A stretch of DNA of 54,312 nt from Flavobacteriales bacterium (GTDB lineage Bacteria > Bacteroidota > Bacteroidia > JACJYZ01): the NCBI GenBank assembly GCA_020435415.1, contig JAGQZQ010000012.1, positions 1 to 54,312 of the forward strand, written 5' to 3'. Shown here piece after piece: positions 24,894 through 33,975 of this stretch (positions are counted from its first letter, which is position 1; every line of letters begins with the position of its first letter). Below the pieces are notes generated by a model. The model was not told the origin of the DNA. It searched no databases and worked only from the letters and a program-made list of their open reading frames with translations. A program made the position numbers and the translations under genes.

Positions 24894-25700
24894 ATGAAAC
24901 GTTACACTTTCGGATTGCTGATGCTGGCCATGACCGTTCCAGGTTCTGTTGTCATAGCCCAGGATGATGATGAAATGACCGACTACGGCCCGGACACAAG
25001 GATTTCCGTTGGAATCTCCATTGGAACGCTATCCTACTTCGGTGAGATCGGATATGGAACAAACAAGGACCTGGTAAGCTTCGCGACAGAACGGAGGGCG
25101 TTCGCCCTGACCGGTCATAAACGACTGAATGAGAATTTTGGCGTGCAAGGCAATCTGACCATGGGAAATCTTAGCAAGGGCGAAAGATCCAAGTTGCCGG
25201 GAAGAAACATGAATTTTAAATCCATCGTTGTGGCGCTTGATGGTCAGTTTGTTTTCCATTTCGACAACGATATGATTTTACCCAGCGACGTAGGCGCGTC
25301 GCCTTTTGTATCGGCGGGAATCGGCTTCATGTACTTTAACCCCAAGGGCGATCTTACATTGGCCAATGGCACAGCATATCATTATTGGTCTACCGGTGAG
25401 ATAAAGAATAAGGCGGAAGATGCACCGGATGCATCATCAGCTAAGGACATCAGTCGGGATTATGTTTACGAAACCGTTCTGGACAGCACAAGCGCACATG
25501 GAAATATGACGGTAATGTTTCCCATCACTGCGGGTGTAAGATTAAAGATCACTGAAAACATTGAAGCCGATGTAAAGGGCACCCTGCATTTAACATTGTC
25601 CGACTACATTGACAACTATTCCAATCCCTCCGGTTCAGGAGGAGGCGACATGTATTCATTCCTCGGTTTCTCTCTAAGGTATTTTCTTCCTGAATTTTAA
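24894..25700 (+). CDS. Outer-membrane beta-barrel protein
   Basis: A 268-residue protein started at ATG 24894, which gives a standard signal peptide (residues 1-22, cleavage near VVIAQ). An ATG nine codons earlier is possible. The mature part shows alternating aromatic and small residues of membrane strands (VGISIGTLSYFGEIGY, then FGVQGNLTMG, then VSAGIGFMYFNP) and ends in a typical barrel C-terminus, LRYFLPEF with terminal Phe. It resembles OmpW/OmpA-type or T9SS-associated small barrels. It is followed by a bidirectional terminator. Confidence 0.85.
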   Translation: MKRYTFGLLMLAMTVPGSVVIAQDDDEMTDYGPDTRISVGISIGTLSYFGEIGYGTNKDLVSFATERRAFALTGHKRLNENFGVQGNLTMGNLSKGERSKLPGRNMNFKSIVVALDGQFVFHFDNDMILPSDVGASPFVSAGIGFMYFNPKGDLTLANGTAYHYWSTGEIKNKAEDAPDASSAKDISRDYVYETVLDSTSAHGNMTVMFPITAGVRLKITENIEADVKGTLHLTLSDYIDNYSNPSGSGGGDMYSFLGFSLRYFLPEF

Positions 25701-25730
25701 TCAGCGGCATTAAGAATTTTTACGCATAAA

Positions 25731-25765
25731 AAAAGCGGATATGCTCATGGGGCAAATCCGCTTTT
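25731..25765. terminator. Bidirectional terminator between barrel and UspA genes
   Basis: AAAAGCGGAT at 25731-25740 and ATCCGCTTTT at 25756-25765 form a 10-bp stem around a 15-nt loop, with A- and T-runs on the two sides. It lies between two convergent genes. Confidence 0.8.
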
Positions 25766-25810
25766 ATGTTTGTAGTCTCAATCGTCAAAGAGACGCTATC
25801 ACTGCTCTGT

Positions 25811-26695
25811 TTAGTAAGGTGTAGTTATATGACTACCATCCTTTGACTTTTCAGGCACCAGTGAAAGCACAGGTATTTCCGATTCGGAGATGATTTGCTG
25901 GGCAGTAGATCCCAGGAAGAAATCGGTAAATTCATTCTCCTGCTGTGTCATGATCACGATCAGATCACTTTCCACGCGTTTGGCGTAGTCTATGATCACA
26001 TCTGCCTCGGTTTCATCACCTTTTATTCCTTTTACGATTTCAGCATTGCATTTCAGACCGTTCTCCTCAATAAAATTCTTCACCTGCTGAAGTTGTCTGT
26101 GTAGTTTATTCACAATAAACTCATCCTTGGTGAACAAGGCGCTGACAACAATAACTTCGGAATTGAAACTCTTTGCAAATTGGATAACGTAGTCTACCTT
26201 CTGCTTGGTTTCCTTTGTAAGATCAAGGGGCAGAACCACCTTCTGACAACCTTCCCTGTGTTGCTTTCCACGAATGGTTATCACCGGGCAGGTGGTTTCC
26301 TTTACAATATGCAGTGCATTGGAGCCGATAAAACGACCTCTGATACCGCCATGACCACCACTGGTTCCCATCAGGATCAGCTTTGCCTGGATCATTTGTG
26401 AAACCTCAAGGATCTTGGCATAAGGCTTACCTTTTGCAATCATTGTATTCACCTTTACACCTGCCTTTTCAGATGTTTCGGCAGCCAAAGCGTCCAGCTT
26501 AGCAGTAATTTCAGCGGTCACCTCCTCTTCATGCTTCTGAAAAATATTCGAAAGGAAGCCATGTTCCTCTATCACCTTCAGAAGTGTTATCTCCGCATTC
26601 ATCAAACGTGCCAGGTTGTAGGATTGCGATAATGCAATCAGGGATTGCTCGGTAAAGTCTACCGGCACCAAAATATTGTTTGTAGATGAATTCAT
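25811..26695 (-). CDS. Double universal stress protein (UspA tandem)
   Basis: A 294-residue protein with two UspA domains (about 1-145 and 155-290). The first has the nucleotide-binding G-x2-G-x9-G-S pattern in MGTSGGHGGIRGRFIGSN. The second, MTQQENEFTDFFLGST, lacks the first glycines, so probably only one site binds ATP. The frame extends upstream to 26782, but ATG 26695 gives the canonical NNILVPVDFTEQS start. UspA proteins support survival under stress or growth arrest. Its promoter at 26719-26750 is the best match in the window. Confidence 0.92.
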   Translation of the reverse strand: MNSSTNNILVPVDFTEQSLIALSQSYNLARLMNAEITLLKVIEEHGFLSNIFQKHEEEVTAEITAKLDALAAETSEKAGVKVNTMIAKGKPYAKILEVSQMIQAKLILMGTSGGHGGIRGRFIGSNALHIVKETTCPVITIRGKQHREGCQKVVLPLDLTKETKQKVDYVIQFAKSFNSEVIVVSALFTKDEFIVNKLHRQLQQVKNFIEENGLKCNAEIVKGIKGDETEADVIIDYAKRVESDLIVIMTQQENEFTDFFLGSTAQQIISESEIPVLSLVPEKSKDGSHITTPY

Positions 26696-26718
26696 GCTGG
26701 TGTATTTGAATTGAGGCA

Positions 26719-26750
26719 CAAAAGTAACACAATGTATCATCGCACACAAA
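26719..26750 (-). promoter_or_regulatory. Complete Bacteroidota promoter of the UspA gene
   Basis: On the minus strand: TTTG at 26750-26747, 20 nt, then TACTTTTG at 26726-26719. Both parts of the -33/-7 consensus and their spacing fit. It lies 23 nt before ATG 26695. Confidence 0.75.
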
Positions 26751-26899
26751 TCGGCATTCCGAACCAAGAAAACCAATAACATTCAAGAACCTGTATTTAA
26801 GCACTTTAACAACATATACCCGATAAATATGACTTTGAAATCAAAACGGCACTGTTAATAAAATGAATCTTCCGGGTGATTTCAGCCATCCGTCTGCCC

Positions 26900-26907
26900 T
26901 AACTTTG
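26900..26907 (+). promoter_or_regulatory. -7 promoter box of the SirB1-like gene
   Basis: TAACTTTG, 23 nt before ATG 26931, matches TAnnTTTG; no clear -33 element. Confidence 0.5.
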
Positions 26908-26930
26908 CAACATACGCTGAAGGTAGAAGC

Positions 26931-27803
26931 ATGCAAGACATAAATGCCCTTATAGATTTATTGGATGACCCTGACGAGACGGTATTTTCCCATATCGAGG
27001 AAGTTCTGACCGGTTTGGGGCCCGGAATACTCCCTCACCTGGATGCGGCCAACGAACATGCAGCCAATGCGCTTCACAAGGAACGCATCTCCCGTTTATT
27101 CAGAAAATTACAATCCAATGACGCTGCCGACCAATTACGTAAATGGGTAAGCAATGAGCATCGCAATCTTTTAAGGGGTGCCCATTTGGTTTCATTAGCG
27201 GCCGGACAGCGCGGAGAATATGCAGAACTGGAGCAGGCTGTTGAGCAGGTAAGAAAAGATGCATGGCTTGAATTGAACCATAATCTGACGGCACTTGAAA
27301 AGATCCGGATACTTAATTACATCCTGTTTGAGGTACATGGTTTTAAGTTCACCCAACCCCCGTTTCATAGCATAGAAGAACACTGCATCCACCAGTGTAT
27401 GGCTACTCGTCAGGGCAGCCCGGTGATTATTTCATTGCTGTACACCGCGTTGGCCAACTTGTTGGAAATGCCGGTTTATATCATGAGACTACCTGGTCAG
27501 TTTGTTCTTGCCTACCTGGATGATCCTGCCAACATGCCTGTGTCTGAGCAACAGGGCAATGTATTGTTTTACATCAATGTATTCAATAAAGGCAGTGTAT
27601 TCTCGAGCCATGAGATCAGCAAATACCTGAGAAAGATGAATGTTCGGCCCGAGCCATCTCATTTTTTCCCGGGATCAAACATCATGGCGGTACACCAGCT
27701 ACTTAAGTCGATTGAGTTTTCGTTCGAAACTTCCGGGCATCAATTCGAAGCGGATGCCATCCGGTTGACCCGGGTTAATCTGCTTAGCCCTGCAGTATCC
27801 TGA
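26931..27803 (+). CDS. SirB1-like transglutaminase-core protein
   Basis: A 290-residue protein of the Transglut_core2/SirB1 type. The family pattern is LTALEKIRILNYILFEVHGF, then RQGSPVIISLLYTALANLL, then MRLPGQFVLAY. In the usual form the last block reads PGHF; here it is PGQF, so the histidine is replaced and enzymatic activity is doubtful. The N-terminal 110 residues form helical repeats. Members are found widely with unknown biochemical function. It starts from its own promoter and its 3' end overlaps the convergent sugar-transferase gene by 20 nt. Confidence 0.82.
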   Translation: MQDINALIDLLDDPDETVFSHIEEVLTGLGPGILPHLDAANEHAANALHKERISRLFRKLQSNDAADQLRKWVSNEHRNLLRGAHLVSLAAGQRGEYAELEQAVEQVRKDAWLELNHNLTALEKIRILNYILFEVHGFKFTQPPFHSIEEHCIHQCMATRQGSPVIISLLYTALANLLEMPVYIMRLPGQFVLAYLDDPANMPVSEQQGNVLFYINVFNKGSVFSSHEISKYLRKMNVRPEPSHFFPGSNIMAVHQLLKSIEFSFETSGHQFEADAIRLTRVNLLSPAVS

Positions 27804-28380
27804 GAAAGGTCTTCCAGATAATCTTAATATCCGTCGCCATCCCCTTCTCCGAAATATATTTCATATTCAGGGCAAGTTTCCTGGGCATGACCTCTGAGAT
27901 GTATGTTTGTTCAGGATTATCGGAACGGGCCAGAACTTCATTCTCATCAAAATATTCAATCGAAGCGTAGTCAGTCAGCCCGGGTTGCACGGTTAGTACC
28001 TTCCTTTGTTCTTCGGTATACAAGTCTACATACTTTTTCACTTCCGGTCGGGGTCCTACAAAACTCATATCTCCCGCAATGATATTCAGCAGTTGCGGCC
28101 ACTCATCCATCTTATACTTCCTGAGCCACCTCCCTGCCCTGGTAATTCTCTGGTCATGAAAACCGATCGTCAACAAACCCTTTTTGTGAGAGTCGGGTCG
28201 CATGGTTCTGAACTTCATTAATTGAAACGGTATTCCGTTCTTTCCGATACGTTGCTGGGAATAAAACACACCACCCCGGGAGTCCAGGATGATCCAGATC
28301 GAGATCAGGAACAGAAAGGGGAAGATCAGAAAGAAGCAGACGAGGGCAAAAGCAAGATCAAATAACCGTTTGAGGCTCAT
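27784..28380 (-). CDS. Initiating phosphoglycosyl transferase (PglC/WcaJ-type sugar transferase)
   Basis: A 198-residue small sugar transferase with one N-terminal hydrophobic hairpin (residues 8-32). Then comes the conserved core: QQRIGKNG, LMKFRTMRPDS, and KMDEWPQLLNIIAGDMSFVGPRPE with the catalytic Asp-Glu pair. It transfers a sugar phosphate from a UDP-sugar to undecaprenyl phosphate, starting a lipid-linked glycan. It is the last gene of the minus-strand polysaccharide set, and its ATG sits directly against the DegT stop. The length is that of the PglC minimal form, without the large WcaJ N-terminal domain. Confidence 0.94.
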   Translation of the reverse strand: MSLKRLFDLAFALVCFFLIFPFLFLISIWIILDSRGGVFYSQQRIGKNGIPFQLMKFRTMRPDSHKKGLLTIGFHDQRITRAGRWLRKYKMDEWPQLLNIIAGDMSFVGPRPEVKKYVDLYTEEQRKVLTVQPGLTDYASIEYFDENEVLARSDNPEQTYISEVMPRKLALNMKYISEKGMATDIKIIWKTFLRILQG

Positions 28381-29601
28381 TTAGCCGACCTTCACAATAC
28401 AGTGCTCCACAGCCTCAACCACTACATCAGTAACCCTTTGGATTGCTTCGTCGGTCAGATCAAAGTATACAGGCAGAGAGATTTCCGACTTGAACTGCTC
28501 ATAAGCTACCGGATAATCAGCCATTTTATAGCCACGTTCGCGGTATACGGTCAATAAAGGCAGCGGTGTGAAATGCACGTTTACAAATACCTGTTGTTCA
28601 ATGATCCTCTTAATAATGGCGTCACGTATCTCCTCGTTGACATCTTTGATTCTCAGGAGAAATACGTGAAATGAGGACCGGACTCCATCTTCCTCAAAAG
28701 GTGGAATGATGGCCCAATTCTTTTTACCAAAAACATCCCGATACTGTTCGAATATCTGTTTGCGGCGTGCTAGCGTTTCATCATACCTCTTGAGCTCCAG
28801 TGCACCAATGGCTGCCTGAATATCGGTCATATTGCACTTATAGCCAGCATCAATAACGTCATATCTCCATTCCGAGCCGGAAGTCTTTGCGAGCGCATCC
28901 TTGGTTTGTCCATGCAGGGACATGATGGCCAGATATCGATAAATTTCTTCCGATTTAAAAACTTCAGGTAGCGAAAAAGCAATGGCGCCACCTTCAGCTG
29001 CCGTAAGATTCTTAACCGCATGAAATGAAAACACACTTACATCAGCCAACGTACCCGCTTTCCTGCCCTTGTATTCAGCGCCAAAAGAATGCGCTGCATC
29101 TGACAGAAGAAGGATACGCCCTAACTTCTCCTGATGTTCACCTGCCGGCTTAAACATCGACTTCACCTTGTCATCATTCAATACCTTGCGTATGGCATCG
29201 TAATCGCACGGCCATCCACCGATGTCAACAGGCATAACCGCTTTGGTTCTTTCGGTGATGGCAGCCCGCAAGGCCTCAGGGCTCATGTTAAAATCCGCGC
29301 CAACATCAACCATCACAGGCTTCGCACCGCAGTGCACCACAACATTGGCGGTAGCACAATACGTATAAGCCGGCACAATCACCTCATCGCCGGGTCCAAC
29401 ACCGAACCATCTCAGCATCAATTCAAGGCCTGCTGTGGCCGAATTCAGGCACAGCACACGTTCAACGCCACAGTATGTAGCCAGATCATGTTCAAACTGT
29501 TTTGTTTTCGGACCGGTCGTGATCCACCCTGAACGCAATACCTCCGCTACCGCTTCAACGGTGTGCTCATCTATCCTGGGTGGTGAAAATGGAACTTTCA
29601 T
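28381..29601 (-). CDS. DegT/DnrJ/EryC1 sugar aminotransferase
   Basis: A 406-residue PLP enzyme acting on nucleotide-activated keto-sugars. The substrate and cofactor sites are GSGWITTGPKTKQFE, NSATAGLELML, and the PLP lysine K197 in SFHAVKNLTAAEGG; the Q in GQ-type segments is in the MSLHGQTKDAL region. It probably makes an amino sugar for the glycan that PglC starts. Together they look like the UDP-N,N'-diacetylbacillosamine type pathway, although the dehydratase and acetyltransferase are not in the window. The gene lies 51 nt after the GT4 gene on the same strand. Confidence 0.93.
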   Translation of the reverse strand: MKVPFSPPRIDEHTVEAVAEVLRSGWITTGPKTKQFEHDLATYCGVERVLCLNSATAGLELMLRWFGVGPGDEVIVPAYTYCATANVVVHCGAKPVMVDVGADFNMSPEALRAAITERTKAVMPVDIGGWPCDYDAIRKVLNDDKVKSMFKPAGEHQEKLGRILLLSDAAHSFGAEYKGRKAGTLADVSVFSFHAVKNLTAAEGGAIAFSLPEVFKSEEIYRYLAIMSLHGQTKDALAKTSGSEWRYDVIDAGYKCNMTDIQAAIGALELKRYDETLARRKQIFEQYRDVFGKKNWAIIPPFEEDGVRSSFHVFLLRIKDVNEEIRDAIIKRIIEQQVFVNVHFTPLPLLTVYRERGYKMADYPVAYEQFKSEISLPVYFDLTDEAIQRVTDVVVEAVEHCIVKVG

Positions 29602-29652
29602 CTTACAATCTATTGACGCGTAAATATACGCAAATCAGGTATACATGCCGAC

Positions 29653-30870
29653 CTACTCATACAACCACTTATGAAAGCCCTTTGATATTTCATCCCAACC
29701 AAACCGGGACATCACGAATTCGTTTCCCTGCCGTCCCAATTGCCCAAGCAAAGCCGGGTCGGTTTTGAGTGCCAACACCTGTTTGGCCAATGCATCGGAA
29801 TTTTCGGGTTCAAAGTACAGTCCGGACTTGCCTTCCTCAATAAAAAGCGTTCTGGCTTCACCATCAACACCCAGGAGAATTGGCTTTTTCAATGCAAGGG
29901 CTTCAAATATCTTGGAAGGGATGGCACCTAAAAATAAGTCTTGCTTCTTAAGCGGAATAACGGCCGCATCACAACCCGAGATCAGGCCGATCACCTGTGC
30001 CCTTGATCTGGCATCCAGGATATGTACATTGCCGATCTGTTCCTTACGAATCCTCTCCTGAAGGCGATCTTTCTCCGGGCCACTGCCCACCAGAACAAAT
30101 GCGATTTTTTTTTCAGATGACAGGGACTTGCCTGCATCCAGGATCACATCCAATCCCTGAGCATGACCAATAATACCTGCATAAACCGCCACAAAGCAGT
30201 CTTTATCCAACCCGATATCGCTTCTCCAGGAAGCATCACTATGGATATCCTGATAGGCGGACGTATCCACACCATTTCGAAAAAGATAAATATCCTTTTT
30301 GGGGAAGCGCCTTACGATATCTGAAACAATGCCCTGGGTCTGGCCGCTAACCTTCCAGGACGATTTATACAAACCCTCCTCCAACCAGGTAGCCAACTTA
30401 AGTATCACAGGATTGGTTACCAGGCCCAGCTTCTCAGCACTTTCGGGCCAAAGGTCGGATACATTAAACACCATTTTTGCCTTTCTAAACCGGGACATAA
30501 GCCAGGCAGACATCCCAAGAAACAGAGGCGGTGATTCACAGATCACCACATCGTACCGTGGAAGTTTGGAAAGACCAATCCAGGCAGACGAAAACACAAA
30601 GGAAAAATAATTCATCAAGCGAGGAACAATGGATTTTGAACCGGTCACATATATCCATGCACGGTGTACCTTGATTCCATCCACCACCTCGCGCGTATAC
30701 CATCGTTTCTCATATCCCGGAAAGATTCGCATGGCCGGGTAATTAGGCATGGCTGTGAGTACCTCAACGTCCTCCCCCAACATCTTCAGATGCCGCGCAA
30801 GTGCTGATAGTCTGTTCTGCGGCGCCCCGGTCTCCGGAGGATAGTATTGTGTCAGCAGAAGAATCTTCAT
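29653..30870 (-). CDS. GT4-family glycosyltransferase (WbuB/WcaL-like)
   Basis: A 405-residue GT-B enzyme. The N-terminal Rossmann domain begins MKILLLTQYYPPETGAPQNR, and the C-terminal nucleotide-sugar domain has VYAGIIGHAQGLDVILDA, VGSGPEKDRL, and PSKIFEALALKKPIL with the conserved Glu. WbuB-type enzymes add N-acetylfucosamine-like sugars, so this fits with the amino-sugar enzymes downstream. The ATG overlaps the stop of the O-antigen ligase gene by 4 nt, so the two are translated together. Confidence 0.9.
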   Translation of the reverse strand: MKILLLTQYYPPETGAPQNRLSALARHLKMLGEDVEVLTAMPNYPAMRIFPGYEKRWYTREVVDGIKVHRAWIYVTGSKSIVPRLMNYFSFVFSSAWIGLSKLPRYDVVICESPPLFLGMSAWLMSRFRKAKMVFNVSDLWPESAEKLGLVTNPVILKLATWLEEGLYKSSWKVSGQTQGIVSDIVRRFPKKDIYLFRNGVDTSAYQDIHSDASWRSDIGLDKDCFVAVYAGIIGHAQGLDVILDAGKSLSSEKKIAFVLVGSGPEKDRLQERIRKEQIGNVHILDARSRAQVIGLISGCDAAVIPLKKQDLFLGAIPSKIFEALALKKPILLGVDGEARTLFIEEGKSGLYFEPENSDALAKQVLALKTDPALLGQLGRQGNEFVMSRFGWDEISKGFHKWLYE

Positions 30871-32120
30871 CTGTCGTTCACCTGCTGATTTTTGACGGTA
30901 ATGGCTTCTCGTATTCGGGGCTCGGTTAAAACCAGGAGAGAAAAGAACAACCCGAAAAACAGCGTTCCAGCTTGTGTTTCCAACACTGATTCAGTCAGGA
31001 AGTGCCCGCCGGTCACGATCAGAAAAAGCAAAGATCGCCAGGCATGACTTCGCCAGGCAAGCACCAAACTACATACCAATAATGCAATTAATACCAGCAG
31101 GCCCATGACACCCAATGCGATGGTGGTTTGAAAGAACTGATTATGCGCATTCAACTGCTGGTCATATGCTGACATCAGGTTCATGTCTTTATAATAGGAT
31201 TTTAGTTCCGGCATCACATCCCCGGTGCCGACACCTATGACCGGATGCTCTGCCATGATATTCCCTGCAATTCTCCATATGATCAACCGAATCATTGAAC
31301 TTTCCTTGGTATCCGTTTCTGTCCTGGCCAGATCCAGGTTTTTGGACGCCATATATACGCGGGAAACATCCGGCGTAACAATAAATTGGGTGATCAACAT
31401 GTAGAGCAACACCGCCCCCAGAGCCAGACCTGTTGACAACCGCTGACGATCCTTCTTCAGCCATGAAGCGATAACGGCGGTAAGCAACAACATCGCGGTA
31501 AGCAACAAAGCCATTTTAGATTGCAGCAATACTTCCATCAGAATCAGGAAAAAAACCACGATCAACCAGCGGGTACTTGAATAGCCTTTGCCTTCCAATA
31601 TCTCCACATAAACAAAACAAAGCGCCATAAGCAGGTACATCGCAAAGTACCCTACATGCATATGAAATGAAAGCGCGGTATATGTGAAAGCAAATGCCCC
31701 GTCAACGAGATATATCCACGCGGCTCTGCCCAGACACATCAGGGAGGCGGCAACACAACCGAATACGAATGCCCTGCGGATACGGAACATGACTTTGGGT
31801 TCCGGCGGCACAACCAGGCCAATGATCAATGGAAAAGCCAGCAAGGGCAGTTTCACCTGAAGATCAAAAGTACCCAGGGATAGATGCTCCGTGTACAATA
31901 ACCCGACAACATGAAGCAGATAAAATGCCATGATCAGATACCAGGCCGGTCGGATATTCCTGGGAGGGAAATGCCATCTGGGAGCTGGAGAAAGAAGCGT
32001 ATTGAGAAGGTACAATCCGGCAAGCAGCGGAACGATCCGCACAAAAACAGGCATCATAAAGACCATGACAGCCAGAATAATCCCGCTCACTCTCCGATGT
32101 TGATCTTCGCTTAGTATCAC
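30867..32120 (-). CDS. O-antigen ligase/polymerase-like membrane protein
   Basis: A 417-residue protein of about 11 membrane helices. The periplasmic loop has the Wzy_C/WaaL signature: RLIIWRIAGNIMAEHPVIG, GTGD, then HNQFFQTTIALGVMGLLVL with the conserved His. It either joins O-chain to lipid A core or polymerises repeat units. Start is GTG 32120, just after an in-frame stop codon, so no ATG start is available nearby. It is divergent from a methyltransferase gene across a 117-bp gap and leads into the GT4 gene. Confidence 0.88.
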   Translation of the reverse strand: MILSEDQHRRVSGIILAVMVFMMPVFVRIVPLLAGLYLLNTLLSPAPRWHFPPRNIRPAWYLIMAFYLLHVVGLLYTEHLSLGTFDLQVKLPLLAFPLIIGLVVPPEPKVMFRIRRAFVFGCVAASLMCLGRAAWIYLVDGAFAFTYTALSFHMHVGYFAMYLLMALCFVYVEILEGKGYSSTRWLIVVFFLILMEVLLQSKMALLLTAMLLLTAVIASWLKKDRQRLSTGLALGAVLLYMLITQFIVTPDVSRVYMASKNLDLARTETDTKESSMIRLIIWRIAGNIMAEHPVIGVGTGDVMPELKSYYKDMNLMSAYDQQLNAHNQFFQTTIALGVMGLLVLIALLVCSLVLAWRSHAWRSLLFLIVTGGHFLTESVLETQAGTLFFGLFFSLLVLTEPRIREAITVKNQQVNDR

Positions 32121-32206
32121 CTTTCGTTATGCAAGCTGTAAATCTAACCAAATTCGTAGAATCGCCTGAATATTAGAGCATGCGGGAAGATCCCCACGAA
32201 TATTTA

Positions 32207-32214
32207 TACTTTTG
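32207..32214 (+). promoter_or_regulatory. -7 promoter box of the methyltransferase gene
   Basis: TACTTTTG, 23 nt before ATG 32238, matches TAnnTTTG. A strong ribosome site AAGGAGA follows just before the ATG, unusual in this window. Confidence 0.55.
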
Positions 32215-32237
32215 GGCAAATCAATTGACGAAGGAGA

Positions 32238-32885
32238 ATGACAGGAATGCTCAAGAAATGGGACAATGCCATCTTCGGCCGCTATCAGAATCACTATGCA
32301 CAGGAACTGGAACACAGTCTGCAAGGTTGTGAGTCTCTTCTGGACGTAGGCTGTGGTGCATATTCTCCGATTCGTTTTTTTAAGCAACGTCTTCCGCATA
32401 CCATGGGAATTGACGCTCATGAACCGTCCATTGAAAGAAGCCGTGCAGAAAACATTCATGACGATTACCGTTTAATGAATGTGATGGAAATGGATAGCGT
32501 ATTCGGTGAAAACAGTTTTGATGCCGTGATCGCATCCGACCTGATCGAACATTTGACCAAGGAAGACGGCCTGGTTCTCCTCAAAAAGATGGAAAAGGTA
32601 GCCCGAAAAAAAGTGGTGATATATACACCCAATGGCTTCCTTCCTCAGCGGGCTTATGACAACAACGATCTTCAGGTCCATTTATCCGGATGGGAAGTAG
32701 ATGAGATGAAGGCCCTTGGCTATGAAGTTACGGGGATCAATGGCTGGAAACCACTCCGGGGAGAATTTGCGGAAATGAGATACAAGCCTAAGGTACTTTG
32801 GGGCAGGGTATCCCTTCTAACGCAACCTTACACAAGGCATCGACCACATCTGGCCTTCGCCATCATGTGTGTCAAGACCTTGTGA
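32238..32885 (+). CDS. Class I SAM-dependent methyltransferase
   Basis: A 215-residue Rossmann methyltransferase. Motif I is SLLDVGCGAYSP (residues 33-44), the acidic end of strand 2 is MGIDAHEPS, and SFDAVIASDLIEHL is motif II/III. It probably methylates a sugar or lipid intermediate of the surrounding glycan locus; methyl capping can stop chain growth. It is the only plus-strand gene in the polysaccharide region, with its own promoter and a strong Shine-Dalgarno. Its 3' end overlaps the convergent GT4 gene by 14 nt. Confidence 0.9.
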   Translation: MTGMLKKWDNAIFGRYQNHYAQELEHSLQGCESLLDVGCGAYSPIRFFKQRLPHTMGIDAHEPSIERSRAENIHDDYRLMNVMEMDSVFGENSFDAVIASDLIEHLTKEDGLVLLKKMEKVARKKVVIYTPNGFLPQRAYDNNDLQVHLSGWEVDEMKALGYEVTGINGWKPLRGEFAEMRYKPKVLWGRVSLLTQPYTRHRPHLAFAIMCVKTL

Positions 32886-33975
32886 TACCTTCCTTTATTT
32901 CCCGATACCATTGGGGAATGCGAATGGCTGCCTTCTTCCAGTCATAATTTTCCTCAACAAACTTTCGCCCATTCAGACCCATGGTGCGTCTGAGTTGTTG
33001 ATCTGAACACAATCGTTCCAAGGCCTGTGTCAGCACGCCGACATCTCCGGAAGGAAGAAGCATTCCCGTTTCACCGTTCTTCACCACTTCCTTCAATCCG
33101 CCGATATCCGAAGCCAGCACCGGCACCCCGCATGAAGAAGCCTCCAACACTGCAACCCCGAAACTTTCACGGTATGACATATTCACAAAAACATCTATTT
33201 CCTGGTGATATCTCACCACTTCCTCTGCGGATACTTTTCCGGTAAATACGGTCTTTTCTTTTATTCCTAAAGATGAGACGAGCGCTTCATATTCTTTCCT
33301 TCTGCTACCATCACCTACAATCAGGAGATTCAGTGGTGATGCGGTATATTGTGAATATAAATTCGCAAAAGCCTTTATCAGCAAGTCAATTCCGTAAATA
33401 TCCTCAAGGGATTTAACGGTTCCGATGGTGAGTGACTGATCCTGTATCTGGGTTTGGATCGGAACAAAACGCGTGGTATCTATTCCAAAAGGCAGGATAA
33501 ACAACGGCGGTCCTCCCGGTATACCGGCCAACCCCGCCATGGTCTGCCCGGGTATATGCATCCCGGATGCCCCACGAATAATGCTTTTCACCACAAGCTG
33601 CTGTAGGCTGCCATGCGTGGGAAAGTCCATCAGATCACTACCCCAGGCGGATACCACATAGGGCCTGAAACCGCTAAGTCTGGCAAGCAGTCCGTAACTC
33701 GTTAAATAATGTGCATGAACAATGTCCGGTTGAAAATCGCGAATGACCCTCTTAACGGAGGGAAGCGCCTTCAGATAAACCCATTTTTTCAAGGACGATC
33801 CACCAGAGCGTGTCTTGATATGATCGGGTGAGTAATACACCGCTAATTTTTCCGGTACCTGACCAGGCTTTTCCGCCATGGTATACACAGCCACCTCCAG
33901 GGATGCATTCAAACATGCGTCGATCCACTTTCGGAGGTGCGGTGAGCCAAGATCACCCAGTAACAGAATTTTCAT
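32872..33975 (-). CDS. GT4-family glycosyltransferase
   Basis: A 367-residue GT-B enzyme. The N-terminus is MKILLLGDLGSPHLRKW, the acceptor side has DIVHAHYLTSYG, and the donor domain has GTVKSLEDIYGIDLLIKA, VGDGSRRKEYE and the E-x7-E motif in ESFGVAVLEASSCGVPV. It adds one sugar of the polysaccharide repeat. The ATG overlaps the stop of the Wzy-like gene by 4 nt. It is the last gene of the wzx-GT2-wzy-GT4 unit. Donor and linkage cannot be predicted. Confidence 0.92.
   Translation of the reverse strand: MKILLLGDLGSPHLRKWIDACLNASLEVAVYTMAEKPGQVPEKLAVYYSPDHIKTRSGGSSLKKWVYLKALPSVKRVIRDFQPDIVHAHYLTSYGLLARLSGFRPYVVSAWGSDLMDFPTHGSLQQLVVKSIIRGASGMHIPGQTMAGLAGIPGGPPLFILPFGIDTTRFVPIQTQIQDQSLTIGTVKSLEDIYGIDLLIKAFANLYSQYTASPLNLLIVGDGSRRKEYEALVSSLGIKEKTVFTGKVSAEEVVRYHQEIDVFVNMSYRESFGVAVLEASSCGVPVLASDIGGLKEVVKNGETGMLLPSGDVGVLTQALERLCSDQQLRRTMGLNGRKFVEENYDWKKAAIRIPQWYREIKEGITRS

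Noticed and set aside
26696-26782. N-terminal extension of the UspA protein
   Set aside because: It covers the complete promoter at 26719-26750, so ATG 26695 is used.
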